Positions 45,732 through 55,823 of a stretch of DNA of 64,000 bases are shown here, piece after piece. Made by a program: the position numbers and the translations under genes. The DNA is from Clytia hemisphaerica. Lineage: Eukaryota > Cnidaria > Hydrozoa > Leptothecata > Clytiidae. Position 1 is the first letter of the stretch. Every line of letters begins with the position of its first letter. The stretch spans positions 1,867,278 through 1,931,277 of the forward strand of contig CACVBU010001153.1 of NCBI GenBank assembly GCA_902728285.1. Reading direction: 5' to 3'. The notes beneath the pieces are model-generated. The model was not told the DNA's origin. It did not search any database and was given only the letters and a program-made list of their open reading frames with translations.

Positions 45732-46928
45732 TACTATCTTTCATTTCGCGACACTATCTTTCATTTCGCGACACTATCTTTCATTTCGCGACACTATCTT
45801 TCATCTTGCGACACTATCTTTCATCTCGCGACACTATCTTTCATCTCGCGACACTATCTTTCATTTCGCGACATTATCTTTCATCTCGCAACACTATCTT
45901 TTATTTCACGACACATTTCGCGACACTATCTTTATTAAAACGACACTATCTTTTTTAAAACGACACTATCTTTTTTTAAACGATACTATCTTTCCAAAAA
46001 AACATTATCTTAATTGAAACGATACTATCTTTTTTACGGGATACTATCTTTTTTTATGGAAGCCGAGAAGTGCCATCGACAAAAAAATATTTATTCATTT
46101 TAGAAAAATAAATTTAAATCTTGAAAAAAAATATTTAGTTTTAGAAAAAAGTATTCAATCTTAGTAAAAAAAATTAAATTTAGAAAAGTTATCAATTTAG
46201 AGAAAAAAAATTAATTTTAGAAAAAAAAATTAATACATTTCTTGAAGAGTTAGTCATTTAGTTAAGAACATTGAGTAGTTATGCTTATAAAAAGGGTAAT
46301 AAAAAGAGTTTGTTATGTAGATTAATTTTTGTTACCGAAATCTAACTCAACCGTTACCTATGATATGATAATCTACTTTTTTATGCAAAAAATCAGAAAA
46401 CATTTTACCTACTGTACTTTATTCAATATTGAGCAAATCCTGAAAAACCGCATTTGCCCAAAATAATTTTTTTTCTTCAACAAAATTTGGTTCTGTCAAC
46501 TTTGCATTGTTTGTGGATTGACATCTATGTGCAAAAAATCATCTGATGGTCTTCACAAAGTCACAAATCCAGGAAGTATGGAAACGAAAGTTTACTTTAG
46601 AATTTTTTTTCGGACGGTGGACTTTGTGTATGCACGCACGGAATCGGGCAAAAAAAATTTCTCTTTTTTCTCTTTTTTTTTCTGGAATGGAAAAAAAAAA
46701 TGTTTTCTAAAATTAAATGTTTTTCCTAAAATTAATTTTTTTTCTATATCCAAATTTGTCTCTAAATTTAATTTTTTTTACTAAAATGAAATATTTTTTT
46801 GTCGATGGCACTTCTCGACTTCCACAATAAAGATAGTACCCTGTAAAAAAGATAGTGTCGCTTCAATTAAGATAATGTTTTTTGGGAAAATAGTGTCGCG
46901 AAATGAAAGATAGTGTCGCAAAATGAAA
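45732..46928. mobile_element. Foldback element with 20-bp tandem repeats
   Basis: The left arm has about ten copies of the 20-mer ACACTATCTTTCATTTCGCG, then diverging copies (AAACGATACTATCTTTTTT). The right arm (46740-46928) carries two to three copies of the complement (AAGATAGTGTCGCGAAATGA). Inside, GAAGTGCCATCGACAAAAAA and complement also pair. Two 112- and 76-codon ORFs on the left arm are frame translations of the 20-mer and not genes. Confidence 0.85.
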
Positions 46929-47551
46929 CGCACTCAAAAGAAAAGTTGAACACATTTCAACTTTTTTCAACCGTTACGTCAGATCGCGCCAATGGAGTTG
47001 CTTCATTTATCTTTTGACCAATAGCATGGAAGCTCTGCTCGAAAAAGTGCGATCAAAGCGCGCGCAAGTGGAGACCGGTCTTAAGGAAACCAGGTTCTTT
47101 TAATTATTTTCGGTTCACGGTAAAAAGGTCTACTAAAAAATTCCTCGCATGCCAAATGTTGTTGTGATTTGGGCATCTTCGTTGAAAGCATGCTAATTAG
47201 TTTTTTAGTGATTACTACATCGTTAAAGTGTTCTTTTCAAATATAAGTAATAACAGTTCACATTTCTCATATTATATTAACAATCTGTGACGTGATAGAG
47301 AGAGAGTACAATTTAGTGATTGATTGATAATTTTGGTATGTATTTGTTTATGTTTGATTTTTTATTTCGAAGACCAGCCTACAGCTATGTCGAGATTAAT
47401 GTCGATATTAGACGATCCTACGGTACTGCACTGAATTGGAATAAGAGTCACTCTTCAACTAAAGAGTGATTGGCTCTCGCATGTTGGGAATAATCTAAAA
47501 TCATTTTTTAAGAATTTTCTTGCTTGACAGGGTAGAATTATACAGGTCATG
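46929..47551. other. No gene recognised
   Basis: Contains a small AAAGTTGAACACATTTCAAC hairpin near 46941-46970 and otherwise ordinary AT-rich sequence. No exon or element ends seen. Confidence 0.4.
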
Positions 47552-47934
47552 CATAGCTGTCAACTCTCCCGCATTGGGCGGGAGACTCCCGCATACCAAC
47601 GTTTTCTCCAGCGGGAAAAAAATTCAGCCAAATCTCCCGCATTTTCAGGATTTTCTCCCGCATTCCCAAAAATTTTCCGATTTCCCGAAAAAAAATTCAG
47701 GTTTTGAAAAAATAAAATTGCAAAATTTCCTAATTTTGGAAAATTGGGACAAAAAATTCACCAATTTCCCTGATTTCCCAAAAGAAGTTTCCAATAAAAT
47801 CGAATTTCGCGGGAAAATTCCTCTGATTTACCGATCTTCCAGTTTGGAAAAATTGGATTATCGGACAAAATTTTTCCGACATGGAGCTCTCCCAGGCTCT
47901 CCCGCATTTTTGTTAGGCGAAGTTGACAGCTATG
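47552..47934. mobile_element. MITE with CTCCCGCAT motifs
   Basis: Ends CATAGCTGTCAACT and complement. GTCATG flanks both sides (47546-47551 and 47935-47940); counting one mismatch the duplication could be 8 bp and hAT-like. CTCCCGCATT recurs five to six times. The plus-strand ORF of 142 codons across it is repeat translation. Confidence 0.78.
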
Positions 47935-48399
47935 GTCATGGCAAATAAAATTAGTCTATGGTGTGCTAATTATTATTATTATAGAAGTGTATTTCGCAGG
48001 TCTATTGACCTCTATGAAACAATCTCATTTAAATTTACAGTTTATCGTTATAATGTAACAAAGTTCTAGGCACAAGGGCCTCAGTAACTGGTCGTGATTA
48101 TTCTCATTGTACAAGTACTTTTTTCATATAAAGTCGAGTTCTTGGGCTTCCACGGACTTTCCACTGGAAGCTGTCATCGTTCTTCTTCATATTTCGTTCT
48201 TTTGCCTTTTGGCACCATTCCTTAACGAGGTTTCGTTCGTTTTTTGACAGATCGTCTGTTAAATTCCGTTAAATTCGTAACGGCGTCTTGAATTGCAGAT
48301 CCCCTTTAGCACCTTTTCTTTATCTTCCTCACTTTGAAATGTAAGTTTCAATGGACGGTAATGTTTTTTCTCTTCGTTTTCAAGTGTTAGGGTACCGAT

Positions 48400-49604
48400 T
48401 ATGGCTGGCCGCATGTAGCAAAATTCAATACTTTTTTATTTTTATTCAATATCCATATTTATATTCAATTTTCGATATTCATGTTCAATTTTCTATATTT
48501 ATATTCAATTTTCAATATTCATATTCAATTATTTCATATTTTCATTCAATAATTATTGTCAATAAAAAAGTATTTGCCAATAAAAAAAATATTTGCCAAT
48601 AAAAAAAATATTGCCAATAAAAAAGTATTGGCCGTAAAAAATTATTGCCAATAAATTTTCTCATTCAATAAGTTTTCAGTAAAGGTTGAATGAAGGTCTC
48701 CACAATAGATATATCACGTGATCACTTAAGGAATTCGTGATTGTTTACTTGGAACCTCAGCCATACAACAATGATTGAAAAACACACAGCGCGCTAGATA
48801 AAGCGTAATAAAATGCGCCAAAGTGAATTTTCTACCTCATTTCATTGCTGGGTCCGCATGGTTTTCACACAACCGACGGATTGAAGGTAAAATCGACTAT
48901 TAATTTGAAATATGTGCTACTGGAAAAGAATGAAACCACCAGATTCAATCCGTCGTCATTTGGTGCACACATTGAGGTTGATTTCACTACCTTATAACCC
49001 TGGGGCACTTCATCATTTTATCATCACTGTACTGGTGCTGGCTGTCTGAACAGCATTACCTACTGCACTGGAGGAGACAGATACTTACCCCTGGAGGGTC
49101 AAGAAAAGTACCCAATCTAAACTGTTAAATTGCATTACAGAAGGTTATCAAGCAAGTTTACCAACAGCCCGACAGCCAACCAGTCAACTTCCTTCAGTCC
49201 TTTTCTCAAGTTTTGCTTTGCAAGAAACTCACATGTTTATTTTTCGTGCGAAAGAATCACAAATTATATCACGTGACCGGTGTAAAAAATGTTGAAATGT
49301 TGTCACGTGATTTTTTTGAAGAGACAAAATACATTCAACGTTTGCTAAAAACTTATTGAACGAGAAAAAAATTATTGGCAATATTTTTTTATTGACAATA
49401 TTTTTTTTATTGGCAATATCTTTTTTATTGGCAATAATCTTTTTTATTGGCAATATTTTTTTTATTGGCAATATTTTTTTTATTGGCAATAATTATTGAA
49501 TGGAAATATAGAAAATTGAACATGAATATAGAAAATTGAATATAAGTATGGATATTGAATAAAAATAAAAAAGTATTGAATTTTGCTACATGCAGCCAGC
49601 CATA
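48400..49604. mobile_element. Foldback element with (ATTCAATxx)n arms, in LINE ORF1
   Basis: Arms of about 250 bp start TATGGCTGGC (48400) and end GCCAGCCATA (49604), with TATTTATATTCAATTTTC-type words, then ATTGCCAATAAAAAA-type words. ACCGAT is duplicated (48394-48399 and 49605-49610). Removing the element and one copy joins the flanking ORF1 in frame (KSERIG then TLTLENEEKK). The centre (48690-49320) is unique sequence without a coding gene. Confidence 0.9.
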
Positions 49605-49653
49605 ACCGATTCTTTCTGATTTTTTTACCTTGATTTCTCCTATATTCAGTTTT

Positions 49654-50141
49654 GAAATTACATGCTTTTCTATGTAGTCGATATCTTTCTTATCCGCTAT
49701 CTCTTCCGTGTCTTCCGTAGTTTCATATAGGTGATGTATCATGAGATTACACGAAGTTGCTTCAATCCATTTTTTATCCTTATTTTCTTTTTCAAGGAAC
49801 TGCTTTATCGTTTTCTTTTGCGACTCAAGATGTTTCTTTGTTATTTCTGAATAACTTGATTTTTCACAAGCAATTTCATTCACAGACGAAGAAAATTACA
49901 GAAATTACATGTTTTTCTATGTAGTCAATATCTTTCTTATCCGCTATCTCTTCCGTGTCTTCCGTAGTTTCATATAGGTGATGTATCATGAGATTACACG
50001 AAGTTGCTTCAATCCATTTTTTATCCTTATTTTCTTTTTCAAGGAACTGCTTTATCGTTTTCTTTTGCGACTCAAGATGTTTCTTTGTTATTTCTGAATA
50101 ACTTGATTTTTCACAAGCAATTTCATTCACAGACGAAGATT
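49654..50141 (-). repeat. 247-bp tandem duplication inside LINE ORF1
   Basis: GAAATTACATG starts both copies (49654 and 49901). They differ at only a few bases over about 240 bp, so the duplication is recent compared with the LINE insertion. The two copies encode the same YSEITKKHLESQKKTIKQFL coil segment. Confidence 0.9.
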
Positions 50142-50572
50142 TCTTGTTTGCGATTTTATTTATTTTGCCTTCCAGCACGTCAATTCTTTTATTGAAGGTG
50201 TTTTCAATTTCTGCGACTGCTTTATTCACATTGTTAGTTGACACTTTAGCCTTCAAATTTGAAATATCCTCCCGTTGTGCTTTTATTATGTTCTCACATG
50301 CATCGATATCTTTTTGTAAATCTCCAACAGACTTGAAGTTCAATTTCTTTTTCAATTCTGGTGTTATGATCACACAGCTCATGCATTGATAGCTTCTAGA
50401 TTTGTGTTGAAGATAAAGCTGGATTTGATAAGGAGGAAGCTCAGAGCAAGCCAAATGAACTTGACGTTCGCATTTCTTGCATTGTAAAGTGTCCTTTTTA
50501 TTTGTGTTTGCATGGATGAGGCAGCTTGATGGGGTACAAGAACCAATTTTCTCGAATTCATTGTCAAACTTT

Positions 50573-50649
50573 GTGTGGCCGAGTGGATAAGGCTGTGAAC
50601 TGATAATAGGATGACAGTCATTTTCGAGAGTTTGAATCCTATACGGTGC
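50573..50649 (+). repeat. tRNA-Ser-like sequence, probably SINE or pseudo-tRNA
   Basis: GTGTGGCCGAGTGGATAAGG matches the D-arm/A box of class II tRNAs (Ser/Leu), and AGAGTTTGAATCC resembles a B box. The acceptor stem and anticodon arm do not fold, so a functional tRNA is unlikely. It abuts the 5' end of the LINE ORF1 fragment. Confidence 0.5.
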
Positions 50650-51195
50650 GTTAAAATTTGTGTTATTTTGTCAACATTGACCAAACTTTTTCTGGTTTTA
50701 CGAGCTCTTATTGATATTTTTGAAAATTTCCATTAAAATTTTAACCCTTCTCTTAATAATCCAGTATTCCAAAACTTTCAACTAAAAAAATGCATAAAAA
50801 TCAATATTTTCGTGTCCTCTTTTTATTTTACAAACACTTTTTTTCCAAACCACAAGTGAAAAGAAATGCAAAACTGACTGATATTATACTGCTAAAGAAT
50901 ACAGGTGCCAGTTTGCTTGCGAGGGTTAGAAATTCCCGTGAGCAATCTCGTTATTTATCAGAATGTAAAACAATTAAAATCTGCCATTTTGATGAAGACC
51001 CCCCAAAATATTGAATTTTTAGGGCTTACAATTTTGCCTGAAAAATAATATAGATTATAATTTCTGCCCAGGCTTGCTTGTTTTTTTTTCTATTTTCTTT
51101 TGTTTTATGTTTTCAAACAGGGGGGGGGGTCAACATTTATAATACCAACCCATAGCCCAAAAACCTGACTTTTGACCTTTTGAGCTAAGTTAACA
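50650..51195. other. No gene recognised
   Basis: AT-rich stretch with a 74-codon plus-strand ORF (50790-51014) of unknown meaning and a run of ten G near 51120. The CACCACCACC stretch at 51194-51203 supplied the P-element target site. Confidence 0.35.
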
Positions 51196-51203
51196 CCACC
51201 ACC

Positions 51204-54200
51204 CATGGCGTTCTAAATTCAAGGCCTAGCAAGCGTGCTTTGACGTCAAAATCCTGTGGACCTAATTAATGATGTCATTGCAGTGTTGACGTCAAAAGAA
51301 AGAAAAAAAGTCAAGGTTTTACGATGAAACTTCAAATCTTTCAGAGAGATAGCTACGGAAAATGTTTATCTAGACAATATGATTTAGGAATAAGTTAGTT
51401 TATCATTTCTGTTATTTTCACTACGATATCCTAAGTACAATGAAATCTGAACACTTTATTTAAAAAAATAGACTATAGAAAATTGAAAGAATTGGATGCA
51501 CTCAGAGTGTGATGATAGAAAAAGATGTTTCATTTTTCTTTTAGCTTAAGAACTTTCTGGCTCGCTCAGGAACGAGGCGTCTGCGATTTGCAGAAATTGT
51601 TCAGAAAGATGTTCGATAATATCATAGCATTATTTTTAGTGATAGAGTCAAAAACGTATGTGTGAGCGATAGACATCAAGACATCAGACAGTGATGTTCG
51701 GCAGACGAGATGTCGGATATGATTGAACATTATGTATGAAAACATCGTCCATTGACAAATCGTATCAGTCGGAATTTTCAAACCACCACGGTCAAGCTCG
51801 TGAAGATATTTCCCGTACTTTTGAGCGTAAAACATCGTAGCATCGAATAACTCCTGCTCACTCATCTCATCTTTACGAGCTACATAACCGGCCATATATA
51901 TAAGAGACATTTTTGTTTCGACCGGGATGGACATCTCTTCCTCTTCTAACTGGTTGAGCAAACTTATTCCATCACGATCAAGAGCAAAAAAACACTTGTC
52001 ACAACAATGACCCGGTTCAGCTCGTAAAACGGACAGGTCGACATTCAACTTTAGCAAAAGTTTGGTTTTCTTGATATCGAGTTTTTCGAGTACTTGTTGA
52101 GCAGTGATAAAATACGTTCCTGTAGATGAAGATAAAAGGAAAATTTTGAATTTTTGGTGTAAACTTGTAAGTAATCGAAAAACGCATCGCAAACTAATAA
52201 TTACGTGGGTAAACAATTCAAGCCGTAAAATGATTAACAATGTTTAAAATGAAGACCTCATTTCAATTAGAAGAAATTAAAAAGTGTTCTCACCTCCGGA
52301 ACCTTGTCTCAGCTTTCCAAATTCTTTTTCCAATGGATCTGAGCAAAATTCTCCAATCATAACATATTTTTGGTGAGGTGACATAAGAAGATGTTTCGTC
52401 AGCTCCACAAGACCATTTAGAGTATGGTGGAGTGCATTTGATGTATCTTTAGTCAATGTTTTCATGCGCTTTCCTCCCGATTTTTTTCCGATTGAGAGAA
52501 ACCAATCAGCATAATCAATAAGTTGTTGCAAACGAGAATCTTGAGGAGAGTTGATAACGGCTTCTAACGGGTTGTTGTGTCGGATGTCTTTCCCAACGGT
52601 TCGAACATTTAAGATCTTCCACATAGTGTTGACTTTTTCGATGAATTTGACAGTGCCGGTGACATTCATGTTTTGCATCTGTGGGTGAACTTTAAGTGCT
52701 GCTAACGTCTCTTCACAAAAAACACGGAGACATGTCGATACACGTTGCCGTTCGACCGGTTTGGGGCGTACGGCGACTTCGGTCAACTTTGATAAGCCAC
52801 GAACTCCGCAGAAGTTTGACATGTTTTCAACTTCGTGTAATCGGATAAGGTCAGACCACTTGGCAACGAATGTATCATCATCTTCTTTGAATGTGAGTTG
52901 GCCAGTCTTCTCTGTTAACCAATTATTTCGAATACTTTTAATCAGGTGAACAAAATCGAACAGAAGGAAAATACCATCAGTTGTCAACCAGGGTTTGTCT
53001 GTGACCGTATCAAACTGCTTGAAGAAATTCTGGTTCGTTCGATTTCCATCGACGATTATTGATTTGATATCGGCACCAGCGCCACGCAACAGAGCAATAG
53101 TTTGCTGAATTTGATCGAACAAAAAAGCAGCAGTCATAGCTTTCACAGGAATCATTTTGAATAAAAACGTTGGACCACCGAATAAGCATTTCACCATAAT
53201 TCCGAGTACGGAAGTTGCTAAACTGGATGGGTTGTTTTCTGCCTGACCAAAGACGGTTCCGCCATGATAGAGTAGGCACTGTTTTACATACACTTCGTCT
53301 GCCATGACTATACACTTTCTCTGGTCAGGTTTTACAGCTTTGATGATTTCGTTGATAAATGTCCTGTCGGATGTGTTGTTGACTTTGGACGAGATGTTGG
53401 TTAGCGTCTTGATTGAGGGGAGTTTGAAATCGGATCGGAGCCTTGAGTAGAGTGAACGAGATTGAGAAAAGTAGCCGAATGCTCGCATCAGTACTTGCGG
53501 AGAATAGAGTTTTTTTCCGACTTGAGGTGGTTTCATAGATTCTATTTGTTCTTGTAAAATGGTTTGATGCCGAGTGAATTCACTATTTTTCAAAAAGCAA
53601 AGTGCTTCCTCAAGACACGACCATGAATCGAGATGAGTGATACGATTTTTCGAAAGGGATTTTATGGTACATTGAACACCCATTTTGTACGCAATGAATC
53701 TCAAATCTTTCGATATTTTCAGCGAAAATGATGGTATTCCTGATATATATTCACCAGATTGAATCCACTGTTCACCATTGACTTGAAATGCGACAATAGG
53801 CAAACCGAGTAATGTCAATCGATCGGAGTTGGCGATGTCCTCAAATTTTAGTTTGTCGCGATTTCTAAACTCTTCCATCTCATCCTCCTGCTGGCTGCGA
53901 GTTTCGAAAGACGTGCGTTTTGTTGGTCTTGGAGGTGGAAGAGGTGTTGGAATGGAACTGGACGGTATATTATCAAAGATTGATGGTGGTTCGATTGGTC
54001 GAGGAAGGATGTTCTGACCTAAAGAAAGAAATAAACATAGCGTTTAAGAGTTAATTGAACTTTGTGTTGTAGATTTGTATCTTATGGGCCTATGAGTGAA
54101 TTATAAATACAAATTTTCAACAAAAACAAGCATCAGATTTGGATTTTTTATAATATCGAAAATATGTTAATGGATAAGCTATGAACAGAGAAAAACTTAT

Positions 54201-54686
54201 CCGAAGACTTTATTTAGCTTGTTCAAATATTCCACGAAAGCAATAAGGTTACACACCTGTTTCAAAAGTAGTGTTTTCTGGCCAATGTTTACGGCAAACC
54301 GCTGGTGTATTGTTATTATTGACGATCTCTTCGGTAAGGTACGGAATGGATTTGATCCAGCGCTGCCTTTCATAGAGTCTTTTCTTCTTGCTTGGGAAAC
54401 CATACATTGGAATTTTACGAAAATCGGCTAATTTTTCTTCATTCCTGATTCGTATATTATCATTTTGCGACGCTTTACTTTTGTTATAATTAGATTTGCA
54501 GCCACGCACAATGCATTTTCTACCCATTTTTTCGGTGTTGTTTTTCTTGCACGACGTCAAAAATGGGTGTGAACGTTAGATTTTTTTCTTTCTTTTGACG
54601 TCAACACTGCAATGACATCATTAATTAGGTCCACAGGATTTTGACGTCAAAGCACGCTTGCTAGGCCTTGAATTTAGAACGCCATG
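51204..54686 (-). mobile_element. P-element-like transposon, apparently complete
   Basis: Terminal inverted repeats of at least 105 bp start CATGGCGTTCTAAATTCAAG (51204) and are almost identical at both ends (51204-51310 and 54580-54686). The 8-bp CCACCACC is duplicated at 51196-51203 and 54687-54694, the size expected for P elements. Between them is one three-exon transposase gene without stops. TTTGACGTCAAA occurs inside each TIR and may be a transposase or host-factor site. Confidence 0.93.
51566..54527 (-). CDS. THAP-domain P-element transposase
   Basis: Three exons join in phase: 54257-54527, 52294-54018 and 51566-52119 (849 codons; an in-frame ATG at 54560 would add 11). Donors are GTGTGTAA and GTGAGAAC; acceptors are TTTCTTTAG and CATCTACAG. 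Exon 1 holds a THAP zinc finger: CIVRGC, a YGFPS motif, ERQRWIKSIP and CRKHWP, the DNA-binding module of P transposases and THAP9. Exon 2 starts with a Pro-rich linker, then the RNase H-like core: VMADEVYVK (Asp), IIVDGNRTNQ (Asp). The exon 2/3 join gives EKEFGKLRQGSGGTYF, the conserved P-type block with the candidate catalytic Glu. Exon 3 carries the C-terminal domain (YMAGYVARK). Drosophila P is 751 residues and THAP9 about 900. No stop or frameshift was seen, so it may be active. Catalytic residue assignment is inference. Confidence 0.93.
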
Positions 54687-54699
54687 CCACCACCCCAAA

Positions 54700-54949
54700 A
54701 TTGGTATCAATACCAACTTGAAAATCATAATTTTCAGAAAAAGGGGGGACCCACCCCCTTATTTTGGTATCGATACCAACTTGAAAATCATAATTTTCAG
54801 AAAAAGGGGGGCTCACGCCCTTAATTTGGTATCGACACCAACATGACTTTTTGAATTTGACAAAATATCATGGGACCCACCCCCTAATTTAGTACCAATA
54901 CCAATCTGACAAATTTGAGTTTAAAGCTGTTTAAAGGGAACCCACCCCC
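54700..54949. repeat. About 70-bp tandem array, three to four copies
   Basis: Unit: TTGGTATCGATACCAACTTG, AAAATCATAATTTTCAGAAA, AAGGGGGGACCCACCCCCT. The first copies are similar and the last ones diverged. It is the target of both the P-like element on the left and the BEL LTR on the right. Confidence 0.8.
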
Positions 54950-55760
54950 TGTGGGGTCAGAGATGAGCAAACAGGAGTCAAGAAGGTAGGCGGAAGCCGT
55001 GTTCGTAACGGTTAACACTGTAAAGTGCATTGGATATGTTCAAACTGAAATAGAAAATTGAACAAAAACTAAGTCTAATGTATAAATGAAAATAAAGTAA
55101 AATTGAAGTTTGAATGACAAAGTTCTATGTGTAAGCTAAGTATAATTGAATGCTAGTAGAAAAATAAGTAATGAAAAATGTATCTTAAACCTAATAGCCA
55201 CTGTAAGAAAGCAAAAGGCAAAGGAAGGGAAAGCAAAAAGAGAAAAACTCACCAGCTGGCCTGAATGTGAAAGCTGTGTAGGCAGCATGTACACAGGGTG
55301 TGTTAGACTAACACCAAGTGTATGAAAAGTGACTAAGTTTGCATTGATAAGAGACTAATTTGATTGATGTTGACTCCTTGAATGTCTCTGTTGAAGTGAG
55401 GCAAGTGGCTGAAAATGACCTCTATTTATGCATTCTGCAGAACAGATGCATAAATTACAGACCAAAAATTAATTTGACAAAAAATGAAATAAATTAGTGC
55501 AAATGCAAAGTAGATATTGAATTGACATAAATTAATGAATAAAATACTGACCAAACATATAAATTTCACAAAACTAAAGAAAAATACCAAAAGTGGTAGA
55601 AAAGTGTGTAAATTGCAGACCAAACTGAAAAATGTAAACAAACATGACAAAAACAAATGAAGACACAGAAAATGACACTGTGAAAAATGGTGGGAGTGTG
55701 TTGTTTGGGACTCTGAGATTTTGAGAACTTAAGGTTGCCTGCCTTAACACTCCCCCAACA
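54950..55760 (-). repeat. BEL/Pao 3' LTR
   Basis: 811 bp, TG...CA on the minus strand. It matches the LTR at 62205-63010 with only a few substitutions and small indels. An A-rich tract borders its start (55770-55795 on the plus strand is T-rich), which may serve as the polypurine tract. Confidence 0.93.
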
Positions 55761-55823
55761 GAATGAAAAATGTTTTTTTTTTTTTTTTTTTTTTTTTTTG
55801 ATAATTAATTATAAGCTAAGGAT

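Larger units (their letters stand above)
48104..50590 (-). pseudogene. LINE ORF1 fragment: PHD finger, coiled coil, C-terminal domain
   Basis: On the minus strand a PHD-type zinc finger (CTPSSC, LQCKKCERQVHLAC, YQCMSC) comes first near 50560-50390. A coiled coil follows (LQKDIDACENIIKAQREDIS), then the RNA-binding part. After the foldback at 48400-49604 the protein continues with RPLKLTFQSEEDKEKVLKGI, and after a frameshift with KNERNLVKEWCQKAKERN and FQWKVRGSPR, typical of the C-terminus of PHD-bearing LINE ORF1 proteins. A 247-bp tandem duplication (49654-50141) lies in the middle. No ORF2 follows below 48104, so the copy is incomplete. It is dead through the insertion and frameshifts. Confidence 0.78.

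Noticed and set aside
45679..46017. Long plus-strand ORFs with FISRHYLSF/RDTIF repeats
   Set aside because: They are translations of the 20-bp tandem repeat in a foldback element; both frames are open because the repeat lacks stops.
45740..46040. CRISPR-like direct repeat array
   Set aside because: Repeats are contiguous without unique spacers and lie in a eukaryotic foldback element. The same holds for 61785-62000 and 19181-20013.
47520..47948. 142-codon plus ORF
   Set aside because: Coincides with a MITE built of CTCCCGCAT repeats; no family motif.
52761..54017. Plus-strand ORFs across the P transposase
   Set aside because: Antisense shadows of the THAP transposase exons.
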